This document shows, piece by piece, positions 49,078-58,293 of a stretch of 64,000 nucleotides of DNA (positions within the stretch are counted from its first letter, which is position 1; every line of letters begins with the position of its first letter). Below the pieces are notes generated by a model that was not told where the DNA came from, made no database searches, and saw only the letters and a program-made list of their open reading frames with translations. A program made the position numbers and the translations under genes. Origin of the DNA: Sphingomonas lycopersici. Lineage in GTDB: Bacteria; Pseudomonadota; Alphaproteobacteria; Sphingomonadales; Sphingomonadaceae. Where the stretch lies: positions 1 to 64,000 of the forward strand of contig NZ_JANFAU010000001.1 of the NCBI RefSeq assembly GCF_026130605.1, written 5' to 3'.

Positions 49078-51030
49078 TCAGTTAGCCGATCGAAAACCGA
49101 TCCGGGCATGGGTGCCATCGCAGAAGGGTTTGCTGGCGCTTCCCCCACAGCGGCAGAGCCTGGCGCTCCGTACGCAAGCGATCCGCCGGCCGGTGCCGCT
49201 GGTTATTTCGAGATTGCCCTCCACCTGCAGCGGGCCATCCGTCTGCGGCCTCACCGACAGCGGTCCATCGCGCACCGCAAGTGCCGGTGAATCGACGCTC
49301 GCCGGCTCGCCAGTCGCGGTGAATCCGATCCGGCTATGCGAACCGTCGCAGAACGGCTTGTTGGCGGACGCACCGCATCGGCACAGCGTCGCACGGAACC
49401 CGACACCCTCCCCGTCGATCTCGAGGGACGCACGAACCGCATAAGGTCCGTTCTCGCGCAGGGACAAGAGATTGACCGGTGGTGCCGTCTCGTTGTGACC
49501 ATCCTTGCGCCGGTAACTCAGCGCTCCCGATGGGCATTGCCGAATTGTGCAACTGACCAGCTCCGGCTCGGTCGCATCCGCGCTGATCCAGGAGCCCTCC
49601 ACATTCGCGAGAAAGGTCGCGGGCGCCTGCGTTACGCAAAAGCGAGCGTGGATGCAGCGCCGCTCATCAAACATGATCGTGAGATCCCTGCCTTCCACCA
49701 CCTCGATGCCCTGATCCGTCTTGATCGCGGGCGAGGCGACCTGAGCGGGCAATGGTGTCACTACCGAGGGTGCCGCGGCTTTAGGCGGCGGCGCGTCGCG
49801 AAGACGCCCGACCAGATCGTGCAGCACCTTCACCGCCCGCTGACAGCGAGGGTCGGACTGATCGATGGCCTGCGCGGCCACACCCAATTCTTCCATTCGC
49901 TCGACATAATAGCGCCGCGCGCTCACTCCCGGGGGGAAGGAGGCGGTGTCCCGCAAGGCGGTGAACGAGACCCCTGCATTGCAGTGCGAATTCGACGCCC
50001 CCGCCGGCAGGCGCGCGGCGCGCTCCGCCAGCACGGTGAGCGCCTGCATCAGGCCGATTGCCGTTCCGAGATAAAGGAGTTTGTCGTCGTCGCTCGACGG
50101 CACCGCGTAAACTTCGGCGAGCAGCCGCAACATCAAGGCATAGGCCGCATTCGCCAGGTCGATCGTCGCCATCGCATCTGGATCCTCGATCCAGACACGG
50201 CCTTCGGGCTGCGGCGGCCGGCGCAAAACCGGGTTCACCGCGGCGGGATGCGCCGCAACGAAGCCGGGATTCTTGCTCTTGAGCGCCTTGTATTCCTCGC
50301 GAATGGTGGTGAAGCGCTGGAAGTGCGAATTATCGCGATCTGCCGGCGCCCCTTCTCCCTCGATGATGATGGTCTCGATCGCAGACAGCGCGCTTTCGAG
50401 GTGGGTAACCGGCTTCGCGCCGACCAAGCGGCTCTCTGCCTGGCTCAATTGGAGCGCCGGGTCGCCACAAAACACCGCTTCTTCACCGATTTGCTCGACG
50501 AACTGCCGCAGGTTGCCGCTGATCTCTTCGTAGAATTCGCCGACCGTGCGATAATCGTACCCCGTCGGCGTAAGTTGCAGTCCGGGGATTGCGCGTGTCA
50601 GGCCAGCGGGGCCTTCGAAGCCTTCGCCATCGGGCTCTTGCGACCCTTCCGGTCGCTCAAGGTAAACGAAATGCTGGATCACCGCCTCGTTGAACGGCGC
50701 CAGTTTGACGACCAGCCCAGCCGGCAGATAGCCTGGGTCGAGCGGAAAATTCGCGCGCCCGAAGTGAGGCGCCCCGCCGAGCGCCGCTGTGATGTTCCAC
50801 ACCGCCACCAGATGGCTCATCTCGTCGACGGCGACGCCAATGATCATGCGCCGCCATCGCCCGACCGCCTCAGCTTCTTCCGCTGTGAGCCCCTCGCCTT
50901 CTCCGTCGCGCAGGCTGAATGCGGCATATAGATAAGTGCACATCAGGCAATGTTCGATCTCCGCAGCTTCGTAGAGCGCGTGCATGATCTTTTCCCGGCT
51001 CACCGCCGGGACCGGTTTATCGTTGGACAT
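49078..51030 (-). CDS. Ferritin-like, 4Fe-4S and double CDGSH fusion protein
   Basis: 650 residues, start after CGAGGAGGAAG. Domains in order: a ferritin-like helical domain (residues about 10-370; EAAEIEHCLMCTYLYAAF and AVDEMSHLVAVWN supply E and H pairs, as in VioB/RebD-related ferritin-like proteins), a linker, a divergent single-cluster ferredoxin domain (RRCIHARFCVT and CTIRQCPSGAL, about 440-510), then two CDGSH iron-sulfur motifs: CRCGASANKPFCDGSH and CRCGGSASKPFCDGTH. CDGSH binds a 2Fe-2S cluster. So one chain may carry a di-iron site and up to three Fe-S clusters. Last gene of a leftward unit. Role unknown; oxidative or redox chemistry is implied. Confidence 0.85.
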   Translation of the reverse strand: MSNDKPVPAVSREKIMHALYEAAEIEHCLMCTYLYAAFSLRDGEGEGLTAEEAEAVGRWRRMIIGVAVDEMSHLVAVWNITAALGGAPHFGRANFPLDPGYLPAGLVVKLAPFNEAVIQHFVYLERPEGSQEPDGEGFEGPAGLTRAIPGLQLTPTGYDYRTVGEFYEEISGNLRQFVEQIGEEAVFCGDPALQLSQAESRLVGAKPVTHLESALSAIETIIIEGEGAPADRDNSHFQRFTTIREEYKALKSKNPGFVAAHPAAVNPVLRRPPQPEGRVWIEDPDAMATIDLANAAYALMLRLLAEVYAVPSSDDDKLLYLGTAIGLMQALTVLAERAARLPAGASNSHCNAGVSFTALRDTASFPPGVSARRYYVERMEELGVAAQAIDQSDPRCQRAVKVLHDLVGRLRDAPPPKAAAPSVVTPLPAQVASPAIKTDQGIEVVEGRDLTIMFDERRCIHARFCVTQAPATFLANVEGSWISADATEPELVSCTIRQCPSGALSYRRKDGHNETAPPVNLLSLRENGPYAVRASLEIDGEGVGFRATLCRCGASANKPFCDGSHSRIGFTATGEPASVDSPALAVRDGPLSVRPQTDGPLQVEGNLEITSGTGRRIACVRSARLCRCGGSASKPFCDGTHARIGFRSAN

Positions 51031-51081
51031 TATGCTTCCTCCTCGGAAGGGAGCGCCGCGCGATAGGCGGCGCGTAAAATG

Positions 51082-51870
51082 CTATTTCGCGTTGGCGGCT
51101 TCTTCGATCATTGCCGCGACCTCGGCGGGGTGTGAGACCATCAGCGCGTGTGACGCACCAGAAATGGCCACCGTGTCGCGCGCACCGGCTCGCTGGGCCA
51201 TGAACTTCATCACGGCGGCAGGAATATTGCGGTCAGCGGTCCCGTAGATCGCATATGACGGCAGCGCCTTCCAGCTGGCGCTCCGCGAGGGCTCGGCCAG
51301 CGCCGAAAGCGCAATGGGTCGCTGGCTGATCGCCATCAGCGCGGCCTTGGCGGCCGGGACATCCGCCGCGAATTGCGCATGAAACTTCTCGGGCTGGATA
51401 TAGAGGTCCTTGTCGCCTCCGGGCAACGGCACGGTCGTCAGGCTCGATTCCAGCGTGCTTCCGGGGAACTTGCCCGAGAGTGACGAGCTGGATTCGCCGA
51501 CATCGGGTGCGAAGGCGGCAACATAGACCAGCGCGCTCACATTCTCATTGCCGGCTGCGGCCTCGGTAATCACCGGGCCGCCGTAGGAATGGCCGACCAG
51601 TACAACCGGCCCCTGTATCGACTTGACGATGCGCGAAATCGCCGCGCCGTCACTGGCGACGCCGCGAAGCGGATTGGCTGCGGCGATGACGTGGAAACCA
51701 TCGCGGCGGAGGCGGGCCACAACCTCGTCCCAGCTCGACGATTCGGCGAACGCCCCGTGCACCAAGATGATCGTGGGCTTTTCTTGCCGGACCTTGTCAC
51801 CAGCGGCGGCGGGCGACGAAGACGCCAGGACAGCAGCAAGTAGTAGACTGCCAAACAGGGAAATGCGCAT
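51082..51870 (-). CDS. Exported alpha/beta hydrolase
   Basis: 262 residues with a signal peptide (MRISLFGSLLLAAVLASSSP, cleavage near AAAG) and the alpha/beta-hydrolase core: ILVHGAFAESSSWDEVVARL, nucleophile serine in GHSYGG, aspartate in GTADRNIP and histidine in SGASHAL. Resembles small EstB/salicylate-esterase-like hydrolases. The start has GGAGG five bases upstream and directly abuts the stop of the preceding NAD(P)-binding gene. Predicted periplasmic esterase or amidase. It belongs to the leftward kinase/GST/NmrA unit. Confidence 0.88.
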   Translation of the reverse strand: MRISLFGSLLLAAVLASSSPAAAGDKVRQEKPTIILVHGAFAESSSWDEVVARLRRDGFHVIAAANPLRGVASDGAAISRIVKSIQGPVVLVGHSYGGPVITEAAAGNENVSALVYVAAFAPDVGESSSSLSGKFPGSTLESSLTTVPLPGGDKDLYIQPEKFHAQFAADVPAAKAALMAISQRPIALSALAEPSRSASWKALPSYAIYGTADRNIPAAVMKFMAQRAGARDTVAISGASHALMVSHPAEVAAMIEEAANAK

Positions 51871-52677
51871 TCATGCCTCCGGGGTGATTGTTGTTTCGGA
51901 ACATCGCAGATTGTTCGAGGTCCTCGCCCATGCCGGTTGCAGGCTGTCGCGCAGCCAGTCGCTGAGGCCGCGAGTGGCAATTCGGGCGTTGGGGCCAGGA
52001 AGGAGCGAGCGCTCCTCCAATACCGCGCCGAAATATCGTGCGCGGACATCGGCAACGATGCGCCGACCATCTTCGAATGCGGTGGCGACCTCGGCGGCGA
52101 CCTCACTGAGCCGCAGCCTCTCCGCTCCCGCAATTTCCAGCAGGGCATTTCTGGGCTCGTCCGCCGCCAGATCAGCCAATGCGCTGGCGACGTCCTCGGC
52201 AGCGATCGGTTGAACGAACGCGGGCGATATGGGGATCTCGCGCGCCGTACCGTCCTGGACGACGTCCCGGACAAACTCGAAGAGTTGCGTCGAACGCAAG
52301 ATTGTATGGGGAAGTTCGGACGCCCGGATCAGCTGCTCCTGGAGCTGCTTTGCGCGGAAGTAGCCGCTCGCGAGGCGATAGACACCGATGATCGACAGCG
52401 CGATATGGTGCCGTACCCCGGCGGCGCGAGCCCGCGTCAGGATATTGCCCCCCGCCTTTGCGAAAAATTGCAATGCATCGCTATTTTCCGGCGAAGGCGG
52501 GTTGGAGACATCGATAACGACCGACGCGCCGTCGATCGCCGCGCCCAACCCGACACCGGTCACTGCGTCGATGCCGAATGTGGGCGACGCTTCCACGACG
52601 TCGTAACCGCGCTGTCGCAGCGCCCCGACCAGACGCGAGCCCACACGGCCGGTAGCGCCAACCACGACGATTTTCAT
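51871..52677 (-). CDS. NmrA-like NAD(P)-binding protein
   Basis: 268 residues; an upstream extension is open but overlaps the GST gene, so MKIVVVGATGRVGSRLVGAL is taken as the start. The dinucleotide loop GATGRVG and a following VVIDVSNPPSP are typical of the atypical SDR/NmrA family, which bind NADP and act as reductases or redox sensors. It shares long segments with the gene at 54639-55400, including ASGYFRAK, RHH(I/V)A and STQLFEF/ATQFFEF, so they are paralogs. ATG overlaps the GST stop (ATGA). Confidence 0.88.
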   Translation of the reverse strand: MKIVVVGATGRVGSRLVGALRQRGYDVVEASPTFGIDAVTGVGLGAAIDGASVVIDVSNPPSPENSDALQFFAKAGGNILTRARAAGVRHHIALSIIGVYRLASGYFRAKQLQEQLIRASELPHTILRSTQLFEFVRDVVQDGTAREIPISPAFVQPIAAEDVASALADLAADEPRNALLEIAGAERLRLSEVAAEVATAFEDGRRIVADVRARYFGAVLEERSLLPGPNARIATRGLSDWLRDSLQPAWARTSNNLRCSETTITPEA

Positions 52678-53303
52678 ATCAGTGCCTCGATCGACGAGAC
52701 ATCGATGAGGCTGCGGGCGTCGAGAAGCCCCTCCTCCCATAACGCCCGCTGCACCGTCTGCCGCGCGGCGATGCGCGCGAAATAAGCGTGCATTTCGGGG
52801 GAGACCGGTATGCGGAACGCGCCCGCCCACCGCAGCATGACGAAAAGATAAGCGTCGGCCACGGAAAAGCGCGATCCGAACAAATAGTGCTCGCGCAGCT
52901 GATCCGACATGATGTCGAGCAATTTCGCCACCAGGTTCAGCGCGTTCGTCTTTTCCGCACTCGCGGCCGATTCCCACAACGGCCTGAATGCGACATGCAA
53001 CTCGGTCGAGAGCCACGACAGAAGTTCGATCAGCCGGGTGCGTCCCAGAGGTCCGTCCGGGCCAAGGGCAGGTTCGTGATCGGCAATGAACCCGAGAACC
53101 GCGACGTTTTCGGTGATGGAGTTACCGTCGTCGAGCGCCAGCATCGGGACGTAACCGCGCGGATTGATCGAGAGATAGTCGTATCCCTGCTCGGTGATCT
53201 TCGTCTTCATATCGACCCGCTCGAACTCGGCGGCGACACCGGCTTCGTGCAACGAAATGCGACCCGCGAGGCTGCAGGCGCCGGGCGCGTAATAAAGTTT
53301 CAT
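52674..53303 (-). CDS. Glutathione S-transferase, beta-class-like
   Basis: 209 residues. It begins MKLYYAPGACSLAGRISLHE with cysteine at residue 10, the position of the catalytic cysteine in beta-class bacterial GSTs, and has the NPRGYVPMLALDDG and TENVAVLGFI glutathione-site segments. The C-terminal domain is all-helical with the N-capping-type segment FSVADAYLF. Conjugates electrophiles to glutathione or reduces disulfides. It is coupled by four-base overlaps to the histidine kinase upstream and the NmrA gene downstream, indicating a stress-response role. Confidence 0.93.
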   Translation of the reverse strand: MKLYYAPGACSLAGRISLHEAGVAAEFERVDMKTKITEQGYDYLSINPRGYVPMLALDDGNSITENVAVLGFIADHEPALGPDGPLGRTRLIELLSWLSTELHVAFRPLWESAASAEKTNALNLVAKLLDIMSDQLREHYLFGSRFSVADAYLFVMLRWAGAFRIPVSPEMHAYFARIAARQTVQRALWEEGLLDARSLIDVSSIEALI

Positions 53304-54091
53304 CGACCTAACTCGCCTTGAAAATGTTCGCTCGGGTGGATCGACGCCGCGATCGGGCCGGCGGCAGCCGGCAATCGCAAAGAGACGGTGGTCCCTATGT
53401 CGGGCGCGCTTTCGACGACGATCGTTCCGCCGGCATCGTCGATGAAGCGCCGAACCATCGGCAGCCCGATGCCACCCAGCCCGTCAGTTTTGGTCGTGAA
53501 GAAGGGATCAAATGCCTTGGCGAGGGTTTCGCGCGACATACCGACGCCATCGTCGAGCACCCGAACCTCGATTCCCTCCTTCACCAACCGCGCATCGATG
53601 CCGACGATCCCCGTGCCGCCCATCGCATCGCGGGCGTTGAGCACGAGGTTGAGAACCGCACGCCGAAATCCGACCGGGTCGCAGCTGATCGCCGGAAGGT
53701 CGCTTGCGACATCGAGTTCGATCGAGAGTCCTGGCTCGTCCATCGCTTCTACGAGGGCCAGGATATCTGCAAGGCATGCCGCGACGTCGGTTTCCCGGCT
53801 GACGACTGCCCGCTCGCTTATGCTGCCGACATTTTGCCGCACGATCGCGCCGGCATGTTCCAGGCATACTCGTGCGCGATTCAGCATCGGTCCGGTGTGG
53901 GCGGGCGGCATATCCGGCGAGCGCGTGACAATATTGATCGCAGAGGATGCGATCTGAATCAGATTGCCGAGATCGTGAACAACCGCCGCGGTACCAATCG
54001 ATCCCGGTCGGCTGGTCCCGGTCGAAGGATTGCTCTCAGGCGATCGAGCATAGCTCATCGTACCGGGCGCGGATATCTCAAGAGGTTTCAC
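53300..54091 (-). CDS. Cytosolic sensor histidine kinase
   Basis: 263 residues from a GTG after AAGGGA (ATG 11 codons later is an alternative). There is no membrane segment or recognised sensor domain. The phosphoacceptor region reads VVHDLGNLIQIASSAINI with H39, an HD-x-x-N type box. The ATPase domain has N box LNLVLNARDAMG, G1 DDGVGM, F box FDPFFTTK and G2 GLGGIGLPMV. Response-regulator partner is not adjacent; the nearest are those at 58.3-59.4 kb. It is embedded among stress-type enzymes and overlaps the GST start by four bases, an unusual setting for a kinase. Confidence 0.88.
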   Translation of the reverse strand: MKPLEISAPGTMSYARSPESNPSTGTSRPGSIGTAAVVHDLGNLIQIASSAINIVTRSPDMPPAHTGPMLNRARVCLEHAGAIVRQNVGSISERAVVSRETDVAACLADILALVEAMDEPGLSIELDVASDLPAISCDPVGFRRAVLNLVLNARDAMGGTGIVGIDARLVKEGIEVRVLDDGVGMSRETLAKAFDPFFTTKTDGLGGIGLPMVRRFIDDAGGTIVVESAPDIGTTVSLRLPAAAGPIAASIHPSEHFQGELGR

Positions 54092-54160
54092 GACCTGGTC
54101 CCTTCTTGCAAAAAGTTGGCTGCGGGACGCATCGGGGCGGGCGCCCCGCAGCCGCGGCGG

Positions 54161-54589
54161 TCACCTCGTGACCACCGATCCCGTAAACGGCCGGACGGCA
54201 TTCTCTCGCAAAGCCCAGATCGCGAGCATCACGCTGATCAGGGCGGGGAAGGTCACCGCCGCGAAGTCGCGGATCAGGACGGACGGCCCGCAAATGCCAA
54301 CCGCGACTTCCCAGAAATGGAACAGCGCATGGCCGCACAGCCATAGCGACGCCGCCGACCAGAGCGCGACGCGCCTGTCGGGCCGTGCAGCTCCGATCAG
54401 GAAGGCGCCGCCGACCAACAGGAAGATGAGGCCGATGTCGCGCAGGAAATGCTGGTTGAACGGCCCCGTCGTGGTCACGCCGGGCACGGCGAAATACCAG
54501 CCCAGGGGAGATATGAGCATGAACGTACCGTTGGCCAGCGCCGCGGTTCCGAGCACGGCAGCAGTCCCCAGGCAAAATTGCCTCAACAT
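54161..54589 (-). CDS. Small four-helix membrane protein
   Basis: 142 residues from an ATG with GAGGAGAT upstream; codons further upstream look non-coding. Four hydrophobic stretches are visible (about residues 5-30, 46-66, 74-98 and 106-130), with NQHFLRDIG in the first loop and HALFHFWE in helix 3, both containing histidines that could bind metal or a cofactor. No family recognised with confidence. It lies between the NmrA-like gene at 54639 and the histidine kinase, with gaps of 49 and 69 bases, probably in the same leftward unit. Confidence 0.75.
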   Translation of the reverse strand: MLRQFCLGTAAVLGTAALANGTFMLISPLGWYFAVPGVTTTGPFNQHFLRDIGLIFLLVGGAFLIGAARPDRRVALWSAASLWLCGHALFHFWEVAVGICGPSVLIRDFAAVTFPALISVMLAIWALRENAVRPFTGSVVTR

Positions 54590-54638
54590 TTTCGGATCTC
54601 CTCGCACTGGATGGATGGTCGCGCCGGGTAGCGCACAG

Positions 54639-55400
54639 TTATCGCGCCTGCGGAGCCGGGTTTCGCGCGAGCCACCAGTCGAGGCTCGTCGTTCCGCGGC
54701 GGGCATTCGCTTCAGGAACAAGTGTGCGTTCACTCACTGCGACACCGAAGTACGGAGCCGCTGGATCGGCGATCACCTTGCGCGGATCGCGGTCAAGCGC
54801 GAGCAGTCGGCGGACCGGTTCGTCGAGGCTAAACACTTCCGGGCCACCCACCTCGATCGTGTCGTTCATCGGAGCCGAAATGGCCACGTCGACAACGGCG
54901 CTCGCCACATCCTGCGCAGCCATTGGCTGGAATTGAACCGGCGGCAGGCGGACAGCCCCATCAACCTCGGAAAACTGCGCGATTGACCGCAGGAACTCGA
55001 AGAACTGGGTCGCATGGATCAGCGTATAGGGAACCGGTGACGCCTTGATCTGCTGCTCCTGGGCAAGCTTGGCGCGAAAGTAGCCGCTGGCCTGGAGGCG
55101 GTCGGTGCCCACCACCGACACGGCGACATGGTGACGAACCCCGGCCGCGATTTCCGCGGCGGTAATGTTCGCGCCGGCAGTGCGGAAGAAATCCGTCGCG
55201 GCCTGTTCCTCGAAGGATGGCGAATTGGACACGTCCACCACGACATCCGCTCCGGTCATCACGTCGGCGAGACCCTCGCCGGTAATGGTGTTGACGCCGG
55301 TGCTCGGCGCCGCAGCAATCGCTTCGTGCTTTTGACGCTTCAGCTGTTCGACGACCTTCGATCCGATCAGGCCCGTGCCTCCGATGACGACGATCTTCAT
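54639..55400 (-). CDS. NmrA-like NAD(P)-binding protein (paralog)
   Basis: 253 residues from an ATG preceded by GGAGGAAA; a longer upstream frame lacks protein character. It starts MKIVVIGGTGLIGSKVVEQL, with the GGTGLIG dinucleotide loop and VVVDVSNSPS after the second core strand. The segments ASGYFRAKLAQEQ and IHATQFFEF match the paralog at 51871-52677. It is the first gene of the leftward unit that ends with the ferritin-CDGSH fusion. Likely a quinone or flavin-independent reductase or redox sensor. Confidence 0.88.
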   Translation of the reverse strand: MKIVVIGGTGLIGSKVVEQLKRQKHEAIAAAPSTGVNTITGEGLADVMTGADVVVDVSNSPSFEEQAATDFFRTAGANITAAEIAAGVRHHVAVSVVGTDRLQASGYFRAKLAQEQQIKASPVPYTLIHATQFFEFLRSIAQFSEVDGAVRLPPVQFQPMAAQDVASAVVDVAISAPMNDTIEVGGPEVFSLDEPVRRLLALDRDPRKVIADPAAPYFGVAVSERTLVPEANARRGTTSLDWWLARNPAPQAR

Positions 55401-55738
55401 ATTTTTCCTCCCGATTGTAGTGGTGGCAACGGAGCCGAGCATCACCGAGAGGCACTCATCCGACCATCGTTCAGATGGATGCGTGAGGCTCGCCTTTGGT
55501 CGAGCGAAGCTCGCCTTTGGGGCAGGTCCGGCGTACGGCATCAAACATCCCTCAGCCCCGGCCCGCGCCAATGCTGCTATCCGGGGGCCGACCGCTAGCC
55601 CGTTGGACAGGGATCCTTCTCCTCAGGAAAGGGGAGCGCTGCTCGTCCGTCCGATCGCGGAGCCTGTGGGCAGACCCTAGGCAAATCCCCGCCGAAGGCG
55701 GCTCGTACCGGGCCGGCCGGCAGCCAAAGGAGGCCCCC
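55401..55738. other. Divergent intergenic region with a 12-bp direct repeat
   Basis: GCTCGCCTTTGG occurs at 55488-55499 and 55509-55520, a 21-base spacing (two helical turns), between divergent genes. A GCTCG/CGAGC inversion lies in between. Purine-rich AAAGGAGG at 55726-55733 is the ribosome binding site of the hydrolase. No other gene found. Confidence 0.4.
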
Positions 55739-56560
55739 ATGCCGACAATCACCACGAAGGACGGACACGAAATTTATTACAAGGACTGGGGTGATGGCCC
55801 CATCGTGACCTTTTCGCACGGCTGGCCGCTCAATTCCGACGCCTGGAACATCCAGATGACGTTCCTCGTTGAGCACGGCTTTCGTGCTATCGCCCATGAT
55901 CGGCGTGGCCACGGCCGGTCGGCGCAGACCGCGACGCGCAACGACATGGACGGCTATGCCGACGATCTCGCCTCGTTGATCGAGGCGCTCGACCTCCATG
56001 ACATCACAACGGTCGGTCACTCGACCGGTGGCGGCGAGGTCGCCCGGTACATCGGCCGGCACGGCACCGGGCGCGTGGCGAGGGCGGTCCTGCTTGGCGC
56101 GGTGCCACCGCTAATGGTTCAGACCGCGGACAATCCCGAAGGGTTGCCGATCGATGTGTTCGACGGATTGCGCCGTGATATCATTGCCAATCGGTCGCAA
56201 TTCTACAAGGACTTCGCGATCCCCTTCTACAGCGCCAACCGGCCGAACGCGCAGGTGCCGCAGAGCCTGCTCGACGAGTTCTGGCTGCTCAGCATGCAGG
56301 CGGGCCTGAAGAATGCGCATGATTGCATCGCGGCCTTCTCGGAGACAGACTTTACCGACGATCTCAAAAGGTTCAATGTACCGACGCTGATCGTCCATGG
56401 CGAGGACGACCAGATCGTGCCGATCCATGACTCGGCGCACAAGGCCGCCAAGTTGATCCCGAATGCGCGGACGCTCTATTATCCCGGGCTTCCGCATGGT
56501 CTGACCGCGACCCATGCCGACCGCTTCAACGCCGACCTGCTCGCCTTTCTGAGATCCTAA
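55739..56560 (+). CDS. Alpha/beta hydrolase, non-heme chloroperoxidase-like
   Basis: 273 residues, start after AAAGGAGG. Compact alpha/beta hydrolase: [12 protein letters not shown] oxyanion loop, [11 protein letters not shown]95 in GHSTGG, D in HGEDDQIVP, and H in GLPHGL. The pattern HGWPLN...RRGHGRS...GHSTGG is typical of cofactor-free haloperoxidase/aryl-esterase-like enzymes, which hydrolyse esters and can form peracids. No signal peptide. It diverges from the NmrA/kinase unit and is convergent with the PAS kinase gene, so it has its own promoter. Confidence 0.92.
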   Translation: MPTITTKDGHEIYYKDWGDGPIVTFSHGWPLNSDAWNIQMTFLVEHGFRAIAHDRRGHGRSAQTATRNDMDGYADDLASLIEALDLHDITTVGHSTGGGEVARYIGRHGTGRVARAVLLGAVPPLMVQTADNPEGLPIDVFDGLRRDIIANRSQFYKDFAIPFYSANRPNAQVPQSLLDEFWLLSMQAGLKNAHDCIAAFSETDFTDDLKRFNVPTLIVHGEDDQIVPIHDSAHKAAKLIPNARTLYYPGLPHGLTATHADRFNADLLAFLRS

Positions 56561-56598
56561 TCGCGAGGTCGCCCGGTGCCGGCAGCCGGCGCCGGGCG

Positions 56599-58293
56599 TT
56601 ACCTCTTGCCCGCCGCCGGCAGCGCGAAGCGGAAGATTGCACCACCCCGGGGATGGTTCGCCGCGACGATGGTCCCGCCGTGCGCGGTGATGATCGACTG
56701 ACAGATCGCCAGCCCGATACCAATCCCTTCGTCCTTGGTGCTGAAAAAGCTGCCGAACACGCGTCCCAGATCTTCATTGGCGATGCCCGGACCGCCATCG
56801 TGGATCGTGCATTGGACCGATCCATCAAGTGCTGCAAAGGTGCTCACGTCGATCAGACCTTGCTGCCCGGTCTGCGCCTGCACGCCATTGAGCAGCAGAT
56901 TTACGATAACCTGCTGAAGCTGCACCCGGTCGGCGAGCACCGTCGGCAGCCGGCGGCCGCGCCGGACCGAAAGTTCGATCGAGCGCGTCTCGATTTCGTG
57001 GCGAACGAATTGCAGCGCTTCCTCGACCACCTCATTGAGATCGAGTTCGACCCGTTCTGGCGGACGCCTTGCCGCCATGTTGCGGATGCGCTGGACGATG
57101 TCGCTCGCATGCCGGGCGCTTTCCGCGATCCTCGTCGTCAGCTGGTGGACCTTGGCGAGATTGGGTTCCGCGCGCGCGAGCCAGCGAAGGCTGGTCTCGG
57201 CATTAGTGGCGATCGCAGAGAGTGGCTGGTTGACCTCATGAGCAATCGAGGTGGCTAGCTCGCCAAGCATCGAAATTCGGGTTGCTCGCGTATAGTCGGC
57301 CTGCAACTGGCGCAGTTGCGCTTCGGTCCGAAGCCGGTCGGTAATGTCTTCCAGGCTAATGAGCGTGACGTCCACCCGCTCTGGCGGCGTCGGATAGGTC
57401 ACCACCATCTCTACATCACGTATGCGACCGTCGAATGAGCATACTTTCGTCCGTTCGGCATGGGTCCGCTTCCCCTCGAAATGCGCGGTGATCACTCGCT
57501 TTGCCGTATCGGCTGACTCAGCGAACAGGAAATCGACCGCGCCGATCAAATCTTCGGGTCGGCTCGCCCCAAACAATCTCAACGCATCACGGTTGGCGTC
57601 CGTCACCTGCACAATCTGGCGCGAATGATCGACAAGATCCGGGTGCCCTTCCAGATAGGGTGCGATATCGGTGACACCCTCGTCCCGCAGCTTGTCGAAT
57701 ATTGCGGTCATCCGGCGGGAATCGATCTGCAGCAGCGCACCGGGAAGATGATGGATCAAACTGCGGTATCGTTCCTCACTCGCGCGCACTGCCCAGAAAG
57801 AGCGATCATCGGCGACAGTGCCGCCGACCGCGATGAAGACTATGTCGGGATGGGCTTCGTCGGTCGACACCTCCGCCCAACCATCCCGGAAGGCGATCGA
57901 CGTGATCGGGCGGGACCTGGAGGCGCCCGGAGGGTAATCCGCCACAGCCGCGAGAATGAACTCAGCCCCGACCTGCCAGCTCTCGGGTGGGCAAAAGTCG
58001 GTGAAAGGTTGTCCGATCATCCGGGCGCGTCCTCCGGCGGGCCCGAGAAAATGGAGGTTGTTCTCGTCGATGTCGGCGATCGTCACGCCCGCCAGCAGCG
58101 CGTCAACCCAGTGGGTCGGACCATCGCCGCGCGAAATGGCCTCGATGACGGGACGCGCAGCTGACACATCGAGCGCCCACCACGCCGTCGTCTCGGCGAA
58201 TTGCATTTCGCTATTCTCTGGCGGGACCAGGCGCCTGGTGACCTTATCGCCACTCCGATCGGCCTTCGCGGCCGAAACCCGTGCCGCCGTCAT
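56599..58293 (-). CDS. PAS-domain sensor histidine kinase, FixL-like
   Basis: 564 residues without clear membrane helices. The N-terminal part (about 40-165) and a second region (about 172-320, starting EERYRSLIHHLPGALLQID) look like PAS domains; LISLEDITDRLRTEAQLRQL links to the kinase. H352 is in GELATSIAHEVNQPLSAIAT, the FixL-type box. The ATPase domain has VNLLLNGVQA, HDGGPGI, FGSFFSTK and GIGIGLAI. The ATG overlaps the stop of a receiver gene (TAATG), so they are coupled. The stimulus is unknown; no heme-binding residue could be assigned. Confidence 0.9.
   Translation of the reverse strand: MTAARVSAAKADRSGDKVTRRLVPPENSEMQFAETTAWWALDVSAARPVIEAISRGDGPTHWVDALLAGVTIADIDENNLHFLGPAGGRARMIGQPFTDFCPPESWQVGAEFILAAVADYPPGASRSRPITSIAFRDGWAEVSTDEAHPDIVFIAVGGTVADDRSFWAVRASEERYRSLIHHLPGALLQIDSRRMTAIFDKLRDEGVTDIAPYLEGHPDLVDHSRQIVQVTDANRDALRLFGASRPEDLIGAVDFLFAESADTAKRVITAHFEGKRTHAERTKVCSFDGRIRDVEMVVTYPTPPERVDVTLISLEDITDRLRTEAQLRQLQADYTRATRISMLGELATSIAHEVNQPLSAIATNAETSLRWLARAEPNLAKVHQLTTRIAESARHASDIVQRIRNMAARRPPERVELDLNEVVEEALQFVRHEIETRSIELSVRRGRRLPTVLADRVQLQQVIVNLLLNGVQAQTGQQGLIDVSTFAALDGSVQCTIHDGGPGIANEDLGRVFGSFFSTKDEGIGIGLAICQSIITAHGGTIVAANHPRGGAIFRFALPAAGKR

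Noticed and set aside
49336..50931. A 531-residue plus-strand frame over the ferritin fusion gene
   Set aside because: It is Arg/His-rich antisense of a gene with several clear domains.
52179..52391. Short plus-strand frames in the NmrA-GST region
   Set aside because: They are antisense of genes with clear domains and lack starts with ribosome sites.
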